DNA from: Methyloversatilis thermotolerans
GTDB taxonomy: Bacteria > Pseudomonadota > Gammaproteobacteria > Burkholderiales > Rhodocyclaceae
DNA: 64,000 nt
Assembly: GCF_000372885.1 (NCBI RefSeq)
Contig: NZ_KB889967.1
Location: 2,166,655-2,230,654 of the forward strand
Reading direction: 5' to 3'
Shown one piece after another: positions 48,050 through 57,386 of this stretch. Each line of letters opens with the position of its first letter. Positions within the stretch are counted from its first letter, which is position 1. Position numbers and translations under genes: made by a program. The notes beneath the pieces were generated by a model. It searched no databases. It had not been told where the DNA came from and saw nothing but the letters and a program-made list of their open reading frames with translations.

Positions 48050-48145
48050 GCGCTGATTTTAACGCGCGGCACGCGTGGCAACCGCCGCCGTCGCGTCCGA
48101 TTCGGCTAAAATCACGGGTTTACCGCAATCTCTGGAGTGTTTCCC

Positions 48146-49066
48146 ATGTCGATGGCCGACCGCGACGGTTATATCTGGTACGACGGCAAGCTGGTGCCCT
48201 GGCGCGAGGCCACCACGCACGTACTGACACATTCGCTGCACTACGGTCTGGCTGTCTTCGAAGGGGTGCGCGCCTACAACACCGAAATCGGTACGGCAAT
48301 CTTCCGCCTGAAGGAACACACCGACCGCCTGTTCAATTCGGCCCACATCTACATGATGAAGATGCCGTACTCCCGCGAGGAGGTCATGGAGGCCCAGCTC
48401 GAGGTGGTGCGCGCGAACCGGCTGGAGTCCTGCTACATCCGCCCGATCGCCTTCTTCGGTTCGGAGAAGATGGGCATTTCCACGCGCGGCGCGTCGGTGC
48501 ATGTCGCGGTCGCCGCCTGGCCCTGGGGCGCCTACCTGGGCGAGGACGGCCTGAAGAAGGGCATACGCGTGAAAACCTCGTCGTACTCGCGTCACCATGT
48601 GAACGTGTCGATGTGCCGCGCCAAGTACTCGGGCACCTATGCCAATTCCATCCTCGCCAATATGGAAGCCACCGAACAGGGCTATGACGAGGCGCTGCTG
48701 CTGGACGTCGATGGTTTCGTCGCCGAGGGTGCCGGCGAGAACCTGTTCGTGATCAAGGACAACAGGATCTATGAACCGGAGATCGCGTCGGCGCTGGTCG
48801 GCATCACCCGCGCATCGGTGATCGACATCGCCGCCGAACTGGGTTACCCGGTGGTGTCCAAGCGCCTCACGCGCGACGACATCTATACCGCCGATGAAGC
48901 CTTCTTCACCGGCACCGCTGCCGAAGTGACGCCAATCCGGGAACTCGACGGTCGCCAGATCGGCAGTGGCACGCGCGGCCCGGTCACCGAAAAGATCCAG
49001 GCGCGCTTCTTCGATGTGGTGAACGGCCGTGCGCCGGAATATCACCGCTGGCTCACCCGGATCTGA
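48146..49066 (+). CDS. ilvE: Branched-chain amino acid aminotransferase
   Basis: 306 residues. PLP-dependent fold-type IV enzyme transferring amino groups to and from leucine, isoleucine and valine. Family blocks are YIWYDGKLVPW, THSLHYG.AVFEGVRAY, RLKEHTDRLFNSA, YIRPIAFFG, the PLP-lysine region MCRAKYSGTYANSILA, YDEALLLD..GFVAEGAGENLF and DEAFFTGTAAEVTPI. The start at 48146 (MSMADRDGYIWYDG) lies after GGAG. Followed by two small genes in the same direction. Confidence 0.95.
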   Translation: MSMADRDGYIWYDGKLVPWREATTHVLTHSLHYGLAVFEGVRAYNTEIGTAIFRLKEHTDRLFNSAHIYMMKMPYSREEVMEAQLEVVRANRLESCYIRPIAFFGSEKMGISTRGASVHVAVAAWPWGAYLGEDGLKKGIRVKTSSYSRHHVNVSMCRAKYSGTYANSILANMEATEQGYDEALLLDVDGFVAEGAGENLFVIKDNRIYEPEIASALVGITRASVIDIAAELGYPVVSKRLTRDDIYTADEAFFTGTAAEVTPIRELDGRQIGSGTRGPVTEKIQARFFDVVNGRAPEYHRWLTRI

Positions 49067-49103
49067 TCGCCCTCGCCACTCACACTGTCCGGAGTCCCTA
49101 TCC

Positions 49104-49316
49104 ATGACCCAAGCAGGTAACGATTCCAGCCGCGACCAGGCACGCGAAATCGAAGTCGGCGCGAAAGACCTTCCGCTGCACTGCCCGCTGCCCGGGGCGC
49201 CGCTGTGGGCACGTCACCCGCGCGTGTTCCTCGATGTGACCAAGACCGGGCAGGCCGCCTGCCCCTACTGCGGCACCCGCTACAGCTTCCACGGCCCGGC
49301 GCCCGCCGGTCACTGA
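49104..49316 (+). CDS. Small CHCC zinc-finger protein
   Basis: 70 residues. The C-terminal part holds a CHCC zinc site: LHCPLPG, ARHPRVFLD, then ACPYCGTRY. This resembles the zf-CHCC domain of mitochondrial NDUFS6 and bacterial small proteins commonly located beside ilvE in betaproteobacteria. The role is unknown; metal binding is likely. It starts 37 bases after ilvE with GGAG upstream. Confidence 0.88.
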   Translation: MTQAGNDSSRDQAREIEVGAKDLPLHCPLPGAPLWARHPRVFLDVTKTGQAACPYCGTRYSFHGPAPAGH

Positions 49317-49323
49317 GCCTCTC

Positions 49324-49755
49324 GTGGACACGCAGCGCAAGGCCTTCTTCGCGTCGCCGCAGGAAGCCGAAGCGGCCTTCTACGACGCACGGAACCGGGG
49401 CGACATCGAGGGCATGATGGCGGTCTGGGCGGACGAGGATGACATCGTGTGCATCCTCGAAGGTTGCCAGCGCGCGAGTGGTTACGAAGCCGTAAGGGAA
49501 GCCTGGCGCAGGATGTTTGCCGGTGCTCAGACCACCGTGCGCACCGGCAACGCAGTCGTGATGCAGGGCGCACTGCAGGCGATACACAGCGTGCATGAAA
49601 CGCTCACGGCGTCGGGCGAGCGTTCGCCGCGGGCAGCACTTGCCGTCACCAACGTCTACGTGCGCGGTCCGCTTGGCTGGCACCTCGTGTTGCATCACGC
49701 CTCGGCGCTGCCCGCCGCGCAGGACAGCGCCGAGTTGCCGAAAATCCTGCATTGA
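49324..49755 (+). CDS. NTF2-like/SnoaL-type small protein
   Basis: 143 residues with a cone-shaped alpha-beta fold pattern of the SnoaL/ketosteroid-isomerase-like superfamily: EAAFYDARNRGDIEGMMAVWADEDDIVCI, GYEAVREAWRRMF and GPLGWHLVLHHAS. Members bind or isomerise small hydrophobic ligands, but this one has no assigned activity. The start is GTG at 49324, 7 bases after the CHCC gene; its stop overlaps the TTG start of the next gene. Confidence 0.82.
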   Translation: MDTQRKAFFASPQEAEAAFYDARNRGDIEGMMAVWADEDDIVCILEGCQRASGYEAVREAWRRMFAGAQTTVRTGNAVVMQGALQAIHSVHETLTASGERSPRAALAVTNVYVRGPLGWHLVLHHASALPAAQDSAELPKILH

Positions 49756-50717
49756 CCGCCCGCCCTCCGGTATTCGATCCGGCGCGCTGGCTGCCCGGCG
49801 GCCATGCGCAGACCATCTGGCCGCGCTTCATTCCGCTTGCCCGACCCGCCATGACGCGCGAACGCGTGGATACGCCGGATGGAGACTTCATCGACCTCGA
49901 CTGGCTGCCGCAGCAAGCGGGTCAGCCTGTCGTGCTTCTTCTGCACGGCCTGGAAGGCAGCTCGGGCAGCCATTATGCGAAAGCGCTCATGCGCGCGGTC
50001 GCGGCGCGCGGCTGGAACGGTGTGGTCGTGCACGCCCGGGGCTGTTCCGGCGAGCCCAACCGCCTGTTGCGCGCCTATCACTCCGGTGACAGTGCCGAAC
50101 TCGAATGGTTGCTGCCACGTCTTCATGCGCGAGCGGCCGGCGCACCGCTGTTCGCCGTCGGCGTGTCGCTGGGCGGCAATGTGCTGTGCAAATGGCTGGG
50201 CGAACAGGGTCAGGCCGCCTCGCACTGGCTCACCGGCGCGGCGTCGGTGTGCGCTCCGGTCGATCTCGCTGCAGCGGGACGCGCACTGGACCGCGGATTC
50301 AACCGCGTCTACGCGCAGTACTTCCTGCGCACGATGAAACCGCGCGCGCTGGACAAGGCCAGTCGCTTCCCCGGCGAGCTGGATGCCAGCGCACTCGCGG
50401 CCTGCAATTCAATACGCGGATTCGACGACGCCTACACCTCCCGCGTTCACGGCTTCATCGACGCGGACGACTACTGGACGCGCTGTTCCGCCAAGCCCCT
50501 GCTGAAGTCGGTGCGCACGCCCCTGCTGCTGCTGCAGGCACTGAACGACCCCATGGTGCCAACCTGGTCACTGGCCACGACCGCGCAGCTTTCGCCGGAC
50601 GTAACACCGGAATACACCCCGCAGGGCGGCCATGTCGGCTATGTCAGCGGCACACCGCGCGGACAGGTCGACTGGCTGCCGCAGCGACTGCTGCATTTTT
50701 TCGAGCACGGCTGCTGA
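49752..50717 (+). CDS. YheT-family alpha/beta hydrolase
   Basis: 321 residues. YheT family landmarks are LPGGHAQTIWPRF, LLLHGLEGSSGSHY, VVHARGCSGEPNR, the nucleophile Ser139 in GVSLGGNVL, DNFCTTPL-like DDYWTRCSAKPLL, LQALNDPMVP (Asp) and PQGGHVGY (His). Predicted cytosolic esterase; the natural substrate is not established. The start is TTG at 49752, overlapping the previous stop. The operon order ilvE, CHCC protein, NTF2-like protein, hydrolase is compact. Confidence 0.88.
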   Translation: MTARPPVFDPARWLPGGHAQTIWPRFIPLARPAMTRERVDTPDGDFIDLDWLPQQAGQPVVLLLHGLEGSSGSHYAKALMRAVAARGWNGVVVHARGCSGEPNRLLRAYHSGDSAELEWLLPRLHARAAGAPLFAVGVSLGGNVLCKWLGEQGQAASHWLTGAASVCAPVDLAAAGRALDRGFNRVYAQYFLRTMKPRALDKASRFPGELDASALAACNSIRGFDDAYTSRVHGFIDADDYWTRCSAKPLLKSVRTPLLLLQALNDPMVPTWSLATTAQLSPDVTPEYTPQGGHVGYVSGTPRGQVDWLPQRLLHFFEHGC

Positions 50718-50789
50718 GCCGATCGGCAAGCGGCGGCACGCCGGGGCGCCGCCAGCGCGAAGGAAGAAGGCAGACGCGGGGCGCCTCCG

Positions 50790-52400
50790 TCAGCGTCCGT
50801 CGGTCATGCTCAACGCCACCGCCTCCGCCACCTCGATGCCATCGACCGCAGCCGACAGGATGCCGCCGGCGTAACCCGCACCTTCTCCCGCCGGATACAG
50901 GCCGCGCGTATTCAGGCTCTGGTAGTTCGCCGGATCGCGCTTGATGCGGATCGGCGAAGACGTGCGCGTTTCCACGCCGGTCAGCACCGCGTCATGCATC
51001 GCGAAGCCGCGAATCTGGCGGTCGAAGGCAGGCAGCGCCTCACGCATCGCGGTAATCGCATACTCCGGCAGCGCGCTCGCCAGGCTGCCCAGCTTCACGC
51101 CGGGCTTGTAGCTCGGTTCGACGTCGCCCAGCGAGTTCGATGGCCGCCCGGCGACGAAATCGCCCACGAGTTGCCCGGGCGCACTGTAGTCGCCCCCCCC
51201 GAGTTCGAACGCACGCGATTCCAGCGCGCGCTGCAGATCGATGCCGGCCAGCGGATGCTCCGGATAATCCAGTTCCGGCGTGATGCCGACCACGATGCCG
51301 GCATTGGCATTGCGCTCGTTGCGCGAATACTGGCTCATGCCATTGGTCACCACCCGCCCTTGTTCCGACGTGGCCGCAACCACCGTGCCGCCGGGACACA
51401 TGCAGAAGCTGTAGACCGAGCGTCCGTTCTTCGCGTGATGCACCAGTTTGTAGTCGGCCGCGCCCAGAACGGGATGCCCGGCGAAATCGCCGAAACGCGC
51501 GCGATCGATCAGCCCCTGTGGATGCTCGATGCGGAAACCGACCGAAAAGGGCTTGGCTTCAATGTACACGCCCTTGTCGTGCAGCATGCGGAAGGTGTCG
51601 CGCGCGCTGTGGCCGATCGCCAGTACCACGTGATCGGCCTCGATTTCGGTGCCATCGGCGAGCTTCACGCCACGCACCGCACCGTTCTCGATCGCGATGT
51701 CCTCCACTCGCGCCTGGAAGCGGATTTCGCCGCCCAGCGATTCGATCTCGGCACGGATTTTCTCCACCATGCCGACCAGACGGAAGGTACCGATGTGCGG
51801 CTTGCTCACATAGAGGATTTCCTCCGGCGCGCCAGCCTTCACGAACTCGGTCAGCACCTTGCGGCCGTAGTGCTTCGGGTCCTTGATCTGGCTGTACAGC
51901 TTGCCATCGGAAAAGGTACCCGCACCGCCCTCGCCGAACTGCACGTTCGATTCCGGATGCAGCGTGCGGCGGCGCCACAGATCCCAGGTGTCCTGCGTGC
52001 GCTCGCGCACCGCACGGCCGCGTTCGAGCACGATGGGGCGGAAGCCCATCTGCGCGAGCACCAGCGCCGCCATGAAGCCGCACGGCCCCATGCCGATCAC
52101 GACAGGCCGGCCCGCCAGACCTTCGGGCGCATGCGCGACAAAGCGATACGTGGTATCGGGCGCGGGTTGCAGTTGCGGCGAAGGCTTGTGTGCCTTGAGC
52201 ACTGCCGCCTCGTCGCGCAGTTCGACATCCAGCGTGTAGATGAGATGAATGGCCGACCTTCGCCGCGCGTCGTAGCCGCGGCGGAACACGCGGATGGCGA
52301 GCAGGTCCCGATCGGGAATGCGCAGCCGCTCCAGCACGGCGGCACGCAGGGCCTCTTCGGGATGGTCGAGGGGAAGCTTGATTTCGGTCAGTCTGAGCAT
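50790..52400 (-). CDS. FAD-dependent oxidoreductase (YpjD/UxuA-unlike, BaiN-type hypothetical flavoprotein)
   Basis: 536 residues. An N-terminal domain of about 90 residues (RIPDRDLLAIRVFRRGYDAR) precedes a Rossmann FAD site VIGMGPCGFMAALVLAQMG, an ERG motif (VLERGRAVRERT), ESNVQFGEGGAGTFSDGKL and a C-terminal GEGAGYAGGILSAAVDGIE. This is a conserved bacterial family usually annotated only as FAD-dependent protein. Substrate unknown. Cytosolic. Normal start ATG 52400. It stands alone, convergent with the hydrolase. Confidence 0.85.
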   Translation of the reverse strand: MLRLTEIKLPLDHPEEALRAAVLERLRIPDRDLLAIRVFRRGYDARRRSAIHLIYTLDVELRDEAAVLKAHKPSPQLQPAPDTTYRFVAHAPEGLAGRPVVIGMGPCGFMAALVLAQMGFRPIVLERGRAVRERTQDTWDLWRRRTLHPESNVQFGEGGAGTFSDGKLYSQIKDPKHYGRKVLTEFVKAGAPEEILYVSKPHIGTFRLVGMVEKIRAEIESLGGEIRFQARVEDIAIENGAVRGVKLADGTEIEADHVVLAIGHSARDTFRMLHDKGVYIEAKPFSVGFRIEHPQGLIDRARFGDFAGHPVLGAADYKLVHHAKNGRSVYSFCMCPGGTVVAATSEQGRVVTNGMSQYSRNERNANAGIVVGITPELDYPEHPLAGIDLQRALESRAFELGGGDYSAPGQLVGDFVAGRPSNSLGDVEPSYKPGVKLGSLASALPEYAITAMREALPAFDRQIRGFAMHDAVLTGVETRTSSPIRIKRDPANYQSLNTRGLYPAGEGAGYAGGILSAAVDGIEVAEAVALSMTDGR

Positions 52401-52497
52401 TGTGGCGGGGCCTTGTCTATAAGCCAGCCCGACAGTGTACCCGGATGCGATCGCCCTCCGTACCGTCGCGCCTCGCGCGACCTTGCCCGGGAACCGC

Positions 52498-53517
52498 TCA
52501 GCGGCCGGTGATCTGCTTCAGTACTTCCGCCTTCGCCGCATCGTAGTCGGCTTGCGTGATCAGGCCGCCATCAAGCAGGTTCTTGAGCGTGCCCAGTTTC
52601 GCTTCGGCCGGGTCAGACGCAGCAATTGCCGCGCGCGCGGCAGCCGTGCCGGCTGCCTGCCCACCCTGCATCGCATCGGTCATCGCCTGCCCGATCGCAA
52701 GACCGGCACCGAGACCGGCGCCCACGCCAGCCAGCCCGCCCTCGTTCTGCGCCGCCAGAGGAATGGCAGTGGCGGACTGGTACTGTGTGTAGAGTCCCAT
52801 ATCGCCCGCCATGCCGATCGAGATGCGGGCATCCAGCGCCTTCTGCAGTTCTTCCGGCAGCGAAACGCTTTCGACCGCGAAACTGTCCAGCGCCACGCCG
52901 TAGCGCTCGAACACCGGCGCCATCGTCGCCTTCATGGCATCCGAAAGGACCCCGAGATTGGCCGCCATGTCGAGGAAGGGCACGGCCGACCCGCCCAGGG
53001 TACTGCTCAGCGCGGTCACCACAAGATTGCGCAACTGCATCTCGAGTTCATCGACGGTATAGCACTCGCGTGTGCCGCTGATCTCCGCGAAGAATCTGCC
53101 CGGATCGACCAGCTTGTATGAGTACACGCCGAAGGCACGCAGACGCACCATGCCGAAATCCTTGTCGCGCAAGGTCACCGGCTGCGGCGTTCCCCACTTG
53201 CGGCCGAGCTGCAGCCGGGCGCTGAAGAAATAGACATCGCTCTTGAAGGGAGATGCGAACAGCTTGTCCCAGTTCTGCAGGGAGGTGAGGACCGGCAGCG
53301 TGTTGGTGCTCAGAGTGTGCAGGCCAGGACCGAACACATCGGCCACCTTGCCCTCGTTGACGAATACAGCCCTCTGCGATTCGCGCACGGTGAGCCGCGC
53401 ACCGTACTGGATCTCGAAATCCTGCATCGGATAACGCCAGGCCAGCACGCCATCACCGTCCTCGTTCCACTGCAGGACATCGACGAACTGCTTCTTGATG
53501 AAATCACCGATCCCCAT
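52498..53517 (-). CDS. SPFH-domain protein with C-terminal SHOCT (virion-core/YdjI-like)
   Basis: 339 residues. SPFH/band-7-like domain from near the N-terminus (FIKKQFVDVLQW, FVNEGKVADVFGPGLHTLSTNTLPV), then a helical stretch, a Gly/Ala-rich hydrophobic segment (AGVGAGLGAGLAIGQAM) and a C-terminal SHOCT motif (LKNLLDGGLITQADYDAAKAEVL). Such proteins form membrane-associated scaffolds. The ATG at 53517 has GGGAG upstream; a start 27 codons earlier is rejected. No partner genes adjacent. Confidence 0.85.
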   Translation of the reverse strand: MGIGDFIKKQFVDVLQWNEDGDGVLAWRYPMQDFEIQYGARLTVRESQRAVFVNEGKVADVFGPGLHTLSTNTLPVLTSLQNWDKLFASPFKSDVYFFSARLQLGRKWGTPQPVTLRDKDFGMVRLRAFGVYSYKLVDPGRFFAEISGTRECYTVDELEMQLRNLVVTALSSTLGGSAVPFLDMAANLGVLSDAMKATMAPVFERYGVALDSFAVESVSLPEELQKALDARISIGMAGDMGLYTQYQSATAIPLAAQNEGGLAGVGAGLGAGLAIGQAMTDAMQGGQAAGTAAARAAIAASDPAEAKLGTLKNLLDGGLITQADYDAAKAEVLKQITGR

Positions 53518-53728
53518 CCCCGACTCCCGTCTCGCAATGTCCTCGTGCGCACACCGCCGGAGCAGGGCAGGCACACGTCCTGCCCGGCGCAATGTCACAG
53601 CGCCGCCCGATCACCCGGTCGATGCCCCATCGCGACCGTCGCACCCGGCCTGAACATCGTTCCAGCCCCCGAGCGAGCACTCTAGCCGCCGGGCCATGCC
53701 CTCGCAATGACGTACGGCTCACCCCGGT

Positions 53729-56014
53729 TCATGACGGAGTCCGCGGCTCATCGGCAGAGCCGGTGATCGCGCGTCGGGCCAGCGGCAGCCACAACTCGAT
53801 GCACAGGCCGCCACCCGCGGCACCATATCCCCGGACCTGCCCGGCGAGGGCCTTCATCAGTTCCCGGCAAACCGCCATCTGCAGTCCATTGGCGGCCAGC
53901 AGGCCGCGCCGTGCGCTGATCTGTTCGAAAGCATCGAACAGATGTTCGAAATCCGCGTCGGCCACCGCCGGCCCCTGATCGCAGATGCGCAGGCAGACGC
54001 CCTGCAGTCCGCCGCGGGCGGCAGCAGCCAGATGAATGTTCACCTCGCCGTCGGCCGGCGTCACCCGTATCGCGTTATCGAGCAGCGCGGTGAGCAATCC
54101 TTCCAGTCGATACGGATCGGCTTCGATCACGGATTCGGACGGCATCTGGGTCAGCGATACCGCGACGCGGCATTCCGCCGCCTGGCCGCGCCGGTCCAGC
54201 ACGATTTCGCGCATCTTGTCCGCCAGATCGAAGCGCGAACGGGTAAGCGGCAAGGTGCCCGCCTGCAGGCGCGAAAGGTCGAGCAGACCATCGACCTGCG
54301 CCAGCAGACGCTCGCCACTTTCCAGGATGACCTTGAAGCGATGGCGGGTTGTGTCGCACAAAGGGGGACGGTCACGCAGCGCGATGCGGGCAAAGCCCTG
54401 TATCGCATGTATCGGCGTGCGCAACTCGTGCGACACGCGCGCCAGGAATTCGCTTTTCGCGCTGTTGGCGCGTTCGGCGGCGTGCTGCGCCTCAAGGCTG
54501 GCAGCCACCTGTTCCTCGACCATTTCGCTGAGCCGGTCGCGATGGCGCGTCAGTTCCCGCTCGGCATGCCGCCTCGCCTGTTCGCGTTGTCCTGCCTCCA
54601 GCAGCAGGGCAAAGGTCTGTGCCACCACCCGCGCCGCCTCCATGCCGTCCTGATCCAGTTGCCCGGACGGCGCAGCAAGACCGATCAGGCCGATCAGGCG
54701 CCCCCCGCTCGCGGCCGCGATGCACAGCAGGCCGGGTCCGGCCTCGGAATCAGGCGCCGCAACCAGCAGATCGCCGGTGCATGCATGGGTCACCGACAGT
54801 GCGCGATCGAGCAGATCGGCACGACAGGCGAGCCAGTCCGTATTGCCACACGCCAGCAGATCGACATGCAGCGTGGCGGAACCGTCGCTGCGACAGGCGC
54901 CGAGAAAGCCCTCATGTGCGCCGGACACCTCGTACAGCAGGCGCAGCACGTCAGCATGCACCTCGTCCGGCGGATCGCCGGCGATGAACCGTGCCTGCAG
55001 ACACCCCAGCGCGGCAAAGCGGTCACGGCTGGCCGCCACCGCCGCTTCGGCCTGCTTGCGTGCGCCGATGTCCTGGGCGTAACCCACCAGGCCAAGCAGG
55101 CCACCGTCCTCGTCGTATACCGGAGCACTCCAGCTTTCGAGCCACTTGCGGCCAGCCGCGTCGTCGACAACCCTCTCGCACGGGGCGGGGTGGCGGCCAT
55201 GCATGACTTCCACATCCTCCGCGCGATAAGCCCGGGCCAGCTCGGCCGGCCACAGATCCTCGTCAGCCAGGCCGCTCGCGTCATCCGGATGCGACAGGCC
55301 CGCCGCATCGGCGAGCGGCTTGTTGATCGCGAGCATCTTCAGATCGCGGTCCTTGAGCCACACCATGAACGGGAAGTTGTCGAGCAGCGCGCGCTGGTAA
55401 CGCATCGCCCGTCGCAGCTCCCCCTCCATCCGGAAGCGCTCGCTCATGTCCTGCACGATGCCGCTGATGACGGTGCTTCCGGGCCCGGGTTCCAGCCGGC
55501 CCTCGAACAGCAGGCGCCGCGTTTCGTCATGCGCGACGCGCAGGGAGAATTCGGCACGATGTCGTGCGCCGGCGCGGGCGGTCCGCCAGGCTCGCCGCAG
55601 CGCATCGCGATCCGCGGCATCGACATGCGCGAGCAGCCCCTCCAGCGTGACGACCCTTTCCTTCGGCAGACCGAGGATATCCAGCGCGCGTTCAGACCAG
55701 TGGAAGACGTCGCTCGAATGCGTCCACGCGCCGATGCGCCCCAGATCCTGGGCGCGCTCCAGATCCGCCCGGGCCACGGCGAGCACGGCGCGGGCGTGAT
55801 CGAGTCGCGCACCCGTGACGGCAAGCGCCACGCACACCAGCAGCAGGGGAACCCAGAAAAGGCTGGCGCCTTGCGCCGCTGATCGCGCCCGCAGCGTTTC
55901 TCCGAAAAGACCCAGAGGATCGACCGCGAGCAGAAGCAGCACAATGGCAAGCAGCAGGACACCCAACCAGTGGCGGAGCAAGCGGCGGGCGAATGCGGGA
56001 AGCGAACGGTTCAT
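53729..56014 (-). CDS. Orphan PAS/GAF sensor histidine kinase with degenerate ATP-binding domain
   Basis: About 761 residues. Two membrane segments near the N-terminus flank a short loop; then two PAS domains (NFPFMVWLKDRDLKMLAINK for the second), a GAF-like domain, a coiled region and a HisKA domain with His529 in VSHELRTP. The ATPase domain keeps an N box (LTALLDNAIRV), but the G1 box reads DQGPAV (679-684) instead of DxGPGI and the G2 region reads NGLQMAV instead of GxGLGL. Catalysis may be weak. The start is ATG 56014 or 56038; the much longer open frame would run through rnpB and is rejected. No response regulator adjacent. Confidence 0.8.
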   Translation of the reverse strand: MNRSLPAFARRLLRHWLGVLLLAIVLLLLAVDPLGLFGETLRARSAAQGASLFWVPLLLVCVALAVTGARLDHARAVLAVARADLERAQDLGRIGAWTHSSDVFHWSERALDILGLPKERVVTLEGLLAHVDAADRDALRRAWRTARAGARHRAEFSLRVAHDETRRLLFEGRLEPGPGSTVISGIVQDMSERFRMEGELRRAMRYQRALLDNFPFMVWLKDRDLKMLAINKPLADAAGLSHPDDASGLADEDLWPAELARAYRAEDVEVMHGRHPAPCERVVDDAAGRKWLESWSAPVYDEDGGLLGLVGYAQDIGARKQAEAAVAASRDRFAALGCLQARFIAGDPPDEVHADVLRLLYEVSGAHEGFLGACRSDGSATLHVDLLACGNTDWLACRADLLDRALSVTHACTGDLLVAAPDSEAGPGLLCIAAASGGRLIGLIGLAAPSGQLDQDGMEAARVVAQTFALLLEAGQREQARRHAERELTRHRDRLSEMVEEQVAASLEAQHAAERANSAKSEFLARVSHELRTPIHAIQGFARIALRDRPPLCDTTRHRFKVILESGERLLAQVDGLLDLSRLQAGTLPLTRSRFDLADKMREIVLDRRGQAAECRVAVSLTQMPSESVIEADPYRLEGLLTALLDNAIRVTPADGEVNIHLAAAARGGLQGVCLRICDQGPAVADADFEHLFDAFEQISARRGLLAANGLQMAVCRELMKALAGQVRGYGAAGGGLCIELWLPLARRAITGSADEPRTPS

Positions 56015-56107
56015 CGGTCGGGCATGAGAATGAACCATCTTGAACGGCCGGGGGCCAGGCTTTCTTGAACCGGCATCTGCGGCGCTCCGGAGCAGTCTCC
56101 GACCCGG

Positions 56108-56113
56108 TACAAT
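56108..56113 (+). promoter_or_regulatory. -10 box of rnpB
   Basis: TACAAT ending 7 bases before the first base of the P1 stem, the expected distance to the transcription start. The -35 region is not obvious. Confidence 0.6.
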
Positions 56114-56120
56114 CCGCGCC

Positions 56121-56521
56121 GGAAGTCCGCCGGGCAACCGCTGCGCGCAAGCGTGGAGGAAAGTCCGGGCCCCGCAGAGCAGGATGCCGGCTAACGGCCG
56201 GGCGCAGCAAGCCGCGCGAAGGTGCGGCCCAAGGCGACGGAAAGTGGAACAGAAAACATACCGCCGATGGCCGCAAGGCACAGGCAAGGTTGAAATGGTG
56301 CGCCTGCGGGCGGGCGGCAACGCCGGGTAAGAGCCCACCGCGTGCGCGGCAACGTGCACGGCACGCAAAACCCCATCCGGGGCAAGGCCAAATAGGGAAG
56401 CCATGACGCGGCTCGCGTCGCTTCCGGGTAGGCTGCTCGAGCGGCGTGGCAACACGCCGCCCAGATGAATGGTTGCCGGTGCGTTCGCGCACAACAGAAC
56501 CCGGCTTACAGGCGGACTTCC
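56121..56521 (+). ncRNA. rnpB: RNase P RNA, bacterial class A
   Basis: About 401 bases. Catalytic RNA of RNase P, maturing tRNA 5' ends. The ends form the P1 stem: GGAAGTCCGCC (56121-56131) pairs with GGCGGACTTCC (56511-56521). The universally conserved GAGGAAAGTCCGGGC block follows P3, with ACAGAAA in the middle and AGAACCCGGCTTACAG before the 3' end. It lies between the divergent kinase gene and the mraZ control region. I see no terminator with a T run right after it. Confidence 0.95.
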
Positions 56522-56799
56522 ACTCTCCTGTTGAGGCATCCGGCGCGGCGCCGTCCGCACCTCTCCTTTTCCGCAGTCCTCGCTTTCCTCTTCATCGGGC
56601 AGAACGCGCAATCCGCCATTTCGTGCGCTGTATCACGGTCGCCGTCGGCGTGTATCCATCACGCGCCGACACATCTGCTCACACCTCACTTTCAGTTCAT
56701 TTTCTATCCCATTAAAAACAAAGGTTTTTTATTTCAACAGACTGTACAAAACCGCAGCTAAGTCCTTGTTGCATCAATGAAATTGCGCCCTCTCCACTA
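56522..56799. other. Intergenic stretch between rnpB and the mraZ promoter
   Basis: No gene is evident. Positions 56690-56760 are unusually AT-rich for this chromosome and hold a weak AAAAAC/GTTTTT hairpin (56714-56729) with a T-rich tail that could end rnpB read-through. Confidence 0.45.
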
Positions 56800-56828
56800 T
56801 TGACCCCTGGGCTGTCGATGGCTAAAGT
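56800..56828 (+). promoter_or_regulatory. Candidate promoter of the mraZ operon
   Basis: TTGACC (56800-56805), 17-base spacer, TAAAGT (56823-56828). The first MraZ-type repeat begins at the last base of this -10. Confidence 0.5.
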
Positions 56829-56871
56829 GGAGCAATATTGGATATAAAGTGGAGTGATTGTGGGAGAAATA
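56828..56871 (+). promoter_or_regulatory. MraZ operator: four direct repeats with 11-base period
   Basis: TGGAG, TGGAT, TGGAG and TGGGA begin at 56828, 56839, 56850 and 56861, exactly 11 bases apart. MraZ is known to repress its own operon by binding direct repeats of TGGGN spaced one helical turn apart, and the position just upstream of mraZ fits this autoregulation. Confidence 0.82.
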
Positions 56872-56925
56872 ATCCAGACCGTCGCTCCAGCCCTCCGCTC
56901 CTGACGCGCTGATACGGGCACGCAC

Positions 56926-57378
56926 ATGTTTTACGGGACGACCCGACTCACCATGGATGACAAGCACCGCATCGTCATCCCTGCTCGTCCACGCAAGAAG
57001 TTCATGGACATGTGCGAAGGCGAGGTCGTGATGACCGCGCGCACGCGCGATCACGTGCTGCTCTACCCGCTCCCTGAATTCGAATCGCTGATGTCGCGCC
57101 TGGAATCCCTGCCCGATCTGGACCAGACCGCCAACGACTTCAAGCTGAGCTTCACCGCCAATGCGCGCGACGAAACCATCGATCGTGCCGGGCGACTTCT
57201 GCTCGGAGCCGAACTGCGCGAACGTGCCGGTCTGCACAAGAGCGTCATCCTGGTCGGTCGCGGCAACCGTTTCGAAATCTGGGATGAAGCGCGCTGGAAT
57301 GCCGAGTCGATCGCCCGCGATGCCCGCAGCGAAGCGATGTCGCTGTCCTCGGACGCAGTGCGCGAGTTCAGGTTCTGA
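56926..57378 (+). CDS. mraZ: Transcriptional regulator MraZ
   Basis: 150 residues with two AbrB/SpoVT-like repeats: MFYGTTRLTMDDKHRIVIPAR at the start and DRAGRLLLGAELRERAGL in the second. Ring-forming DNA-binding repressor of the division and cell-wall cluster. Oddly, the usual DxKGR of the first repeat reads DDKHR here. The gene is followed not directly by rsmH, as is usual, but by a 327-base repeat-rich spacer. Confidence 0.93.
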   Translation: MFYGTTRLTMDDKHRIVIPARPRKKFMDMCEGEVVMTARTRDHVLLYPLPEFESLMSRLESLPDLDQTANDFKLSFTANARDETIDRAGRLLLGAELRERAGLHKSVILVGRGNRFEIWDEARWNAESIARDARSEAMSLSSDAVREFRF

Positions 57379-57386
57379 GGATGAGG

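Noticed and set aside
53942..55882. A 646-codon plus-strand open frame opposite the orphan kinase
   Set aside because: Antisense of conserved PAS and HisKA coding sequence; no domain resemblance.
56015..56611. N-terminal extension of the orphan kinase to 56611
   Set aside because: It would cross the whole RNase P RNA gene on the other strand and has no signal or domain; the kinase starts at 56014 or 56038.
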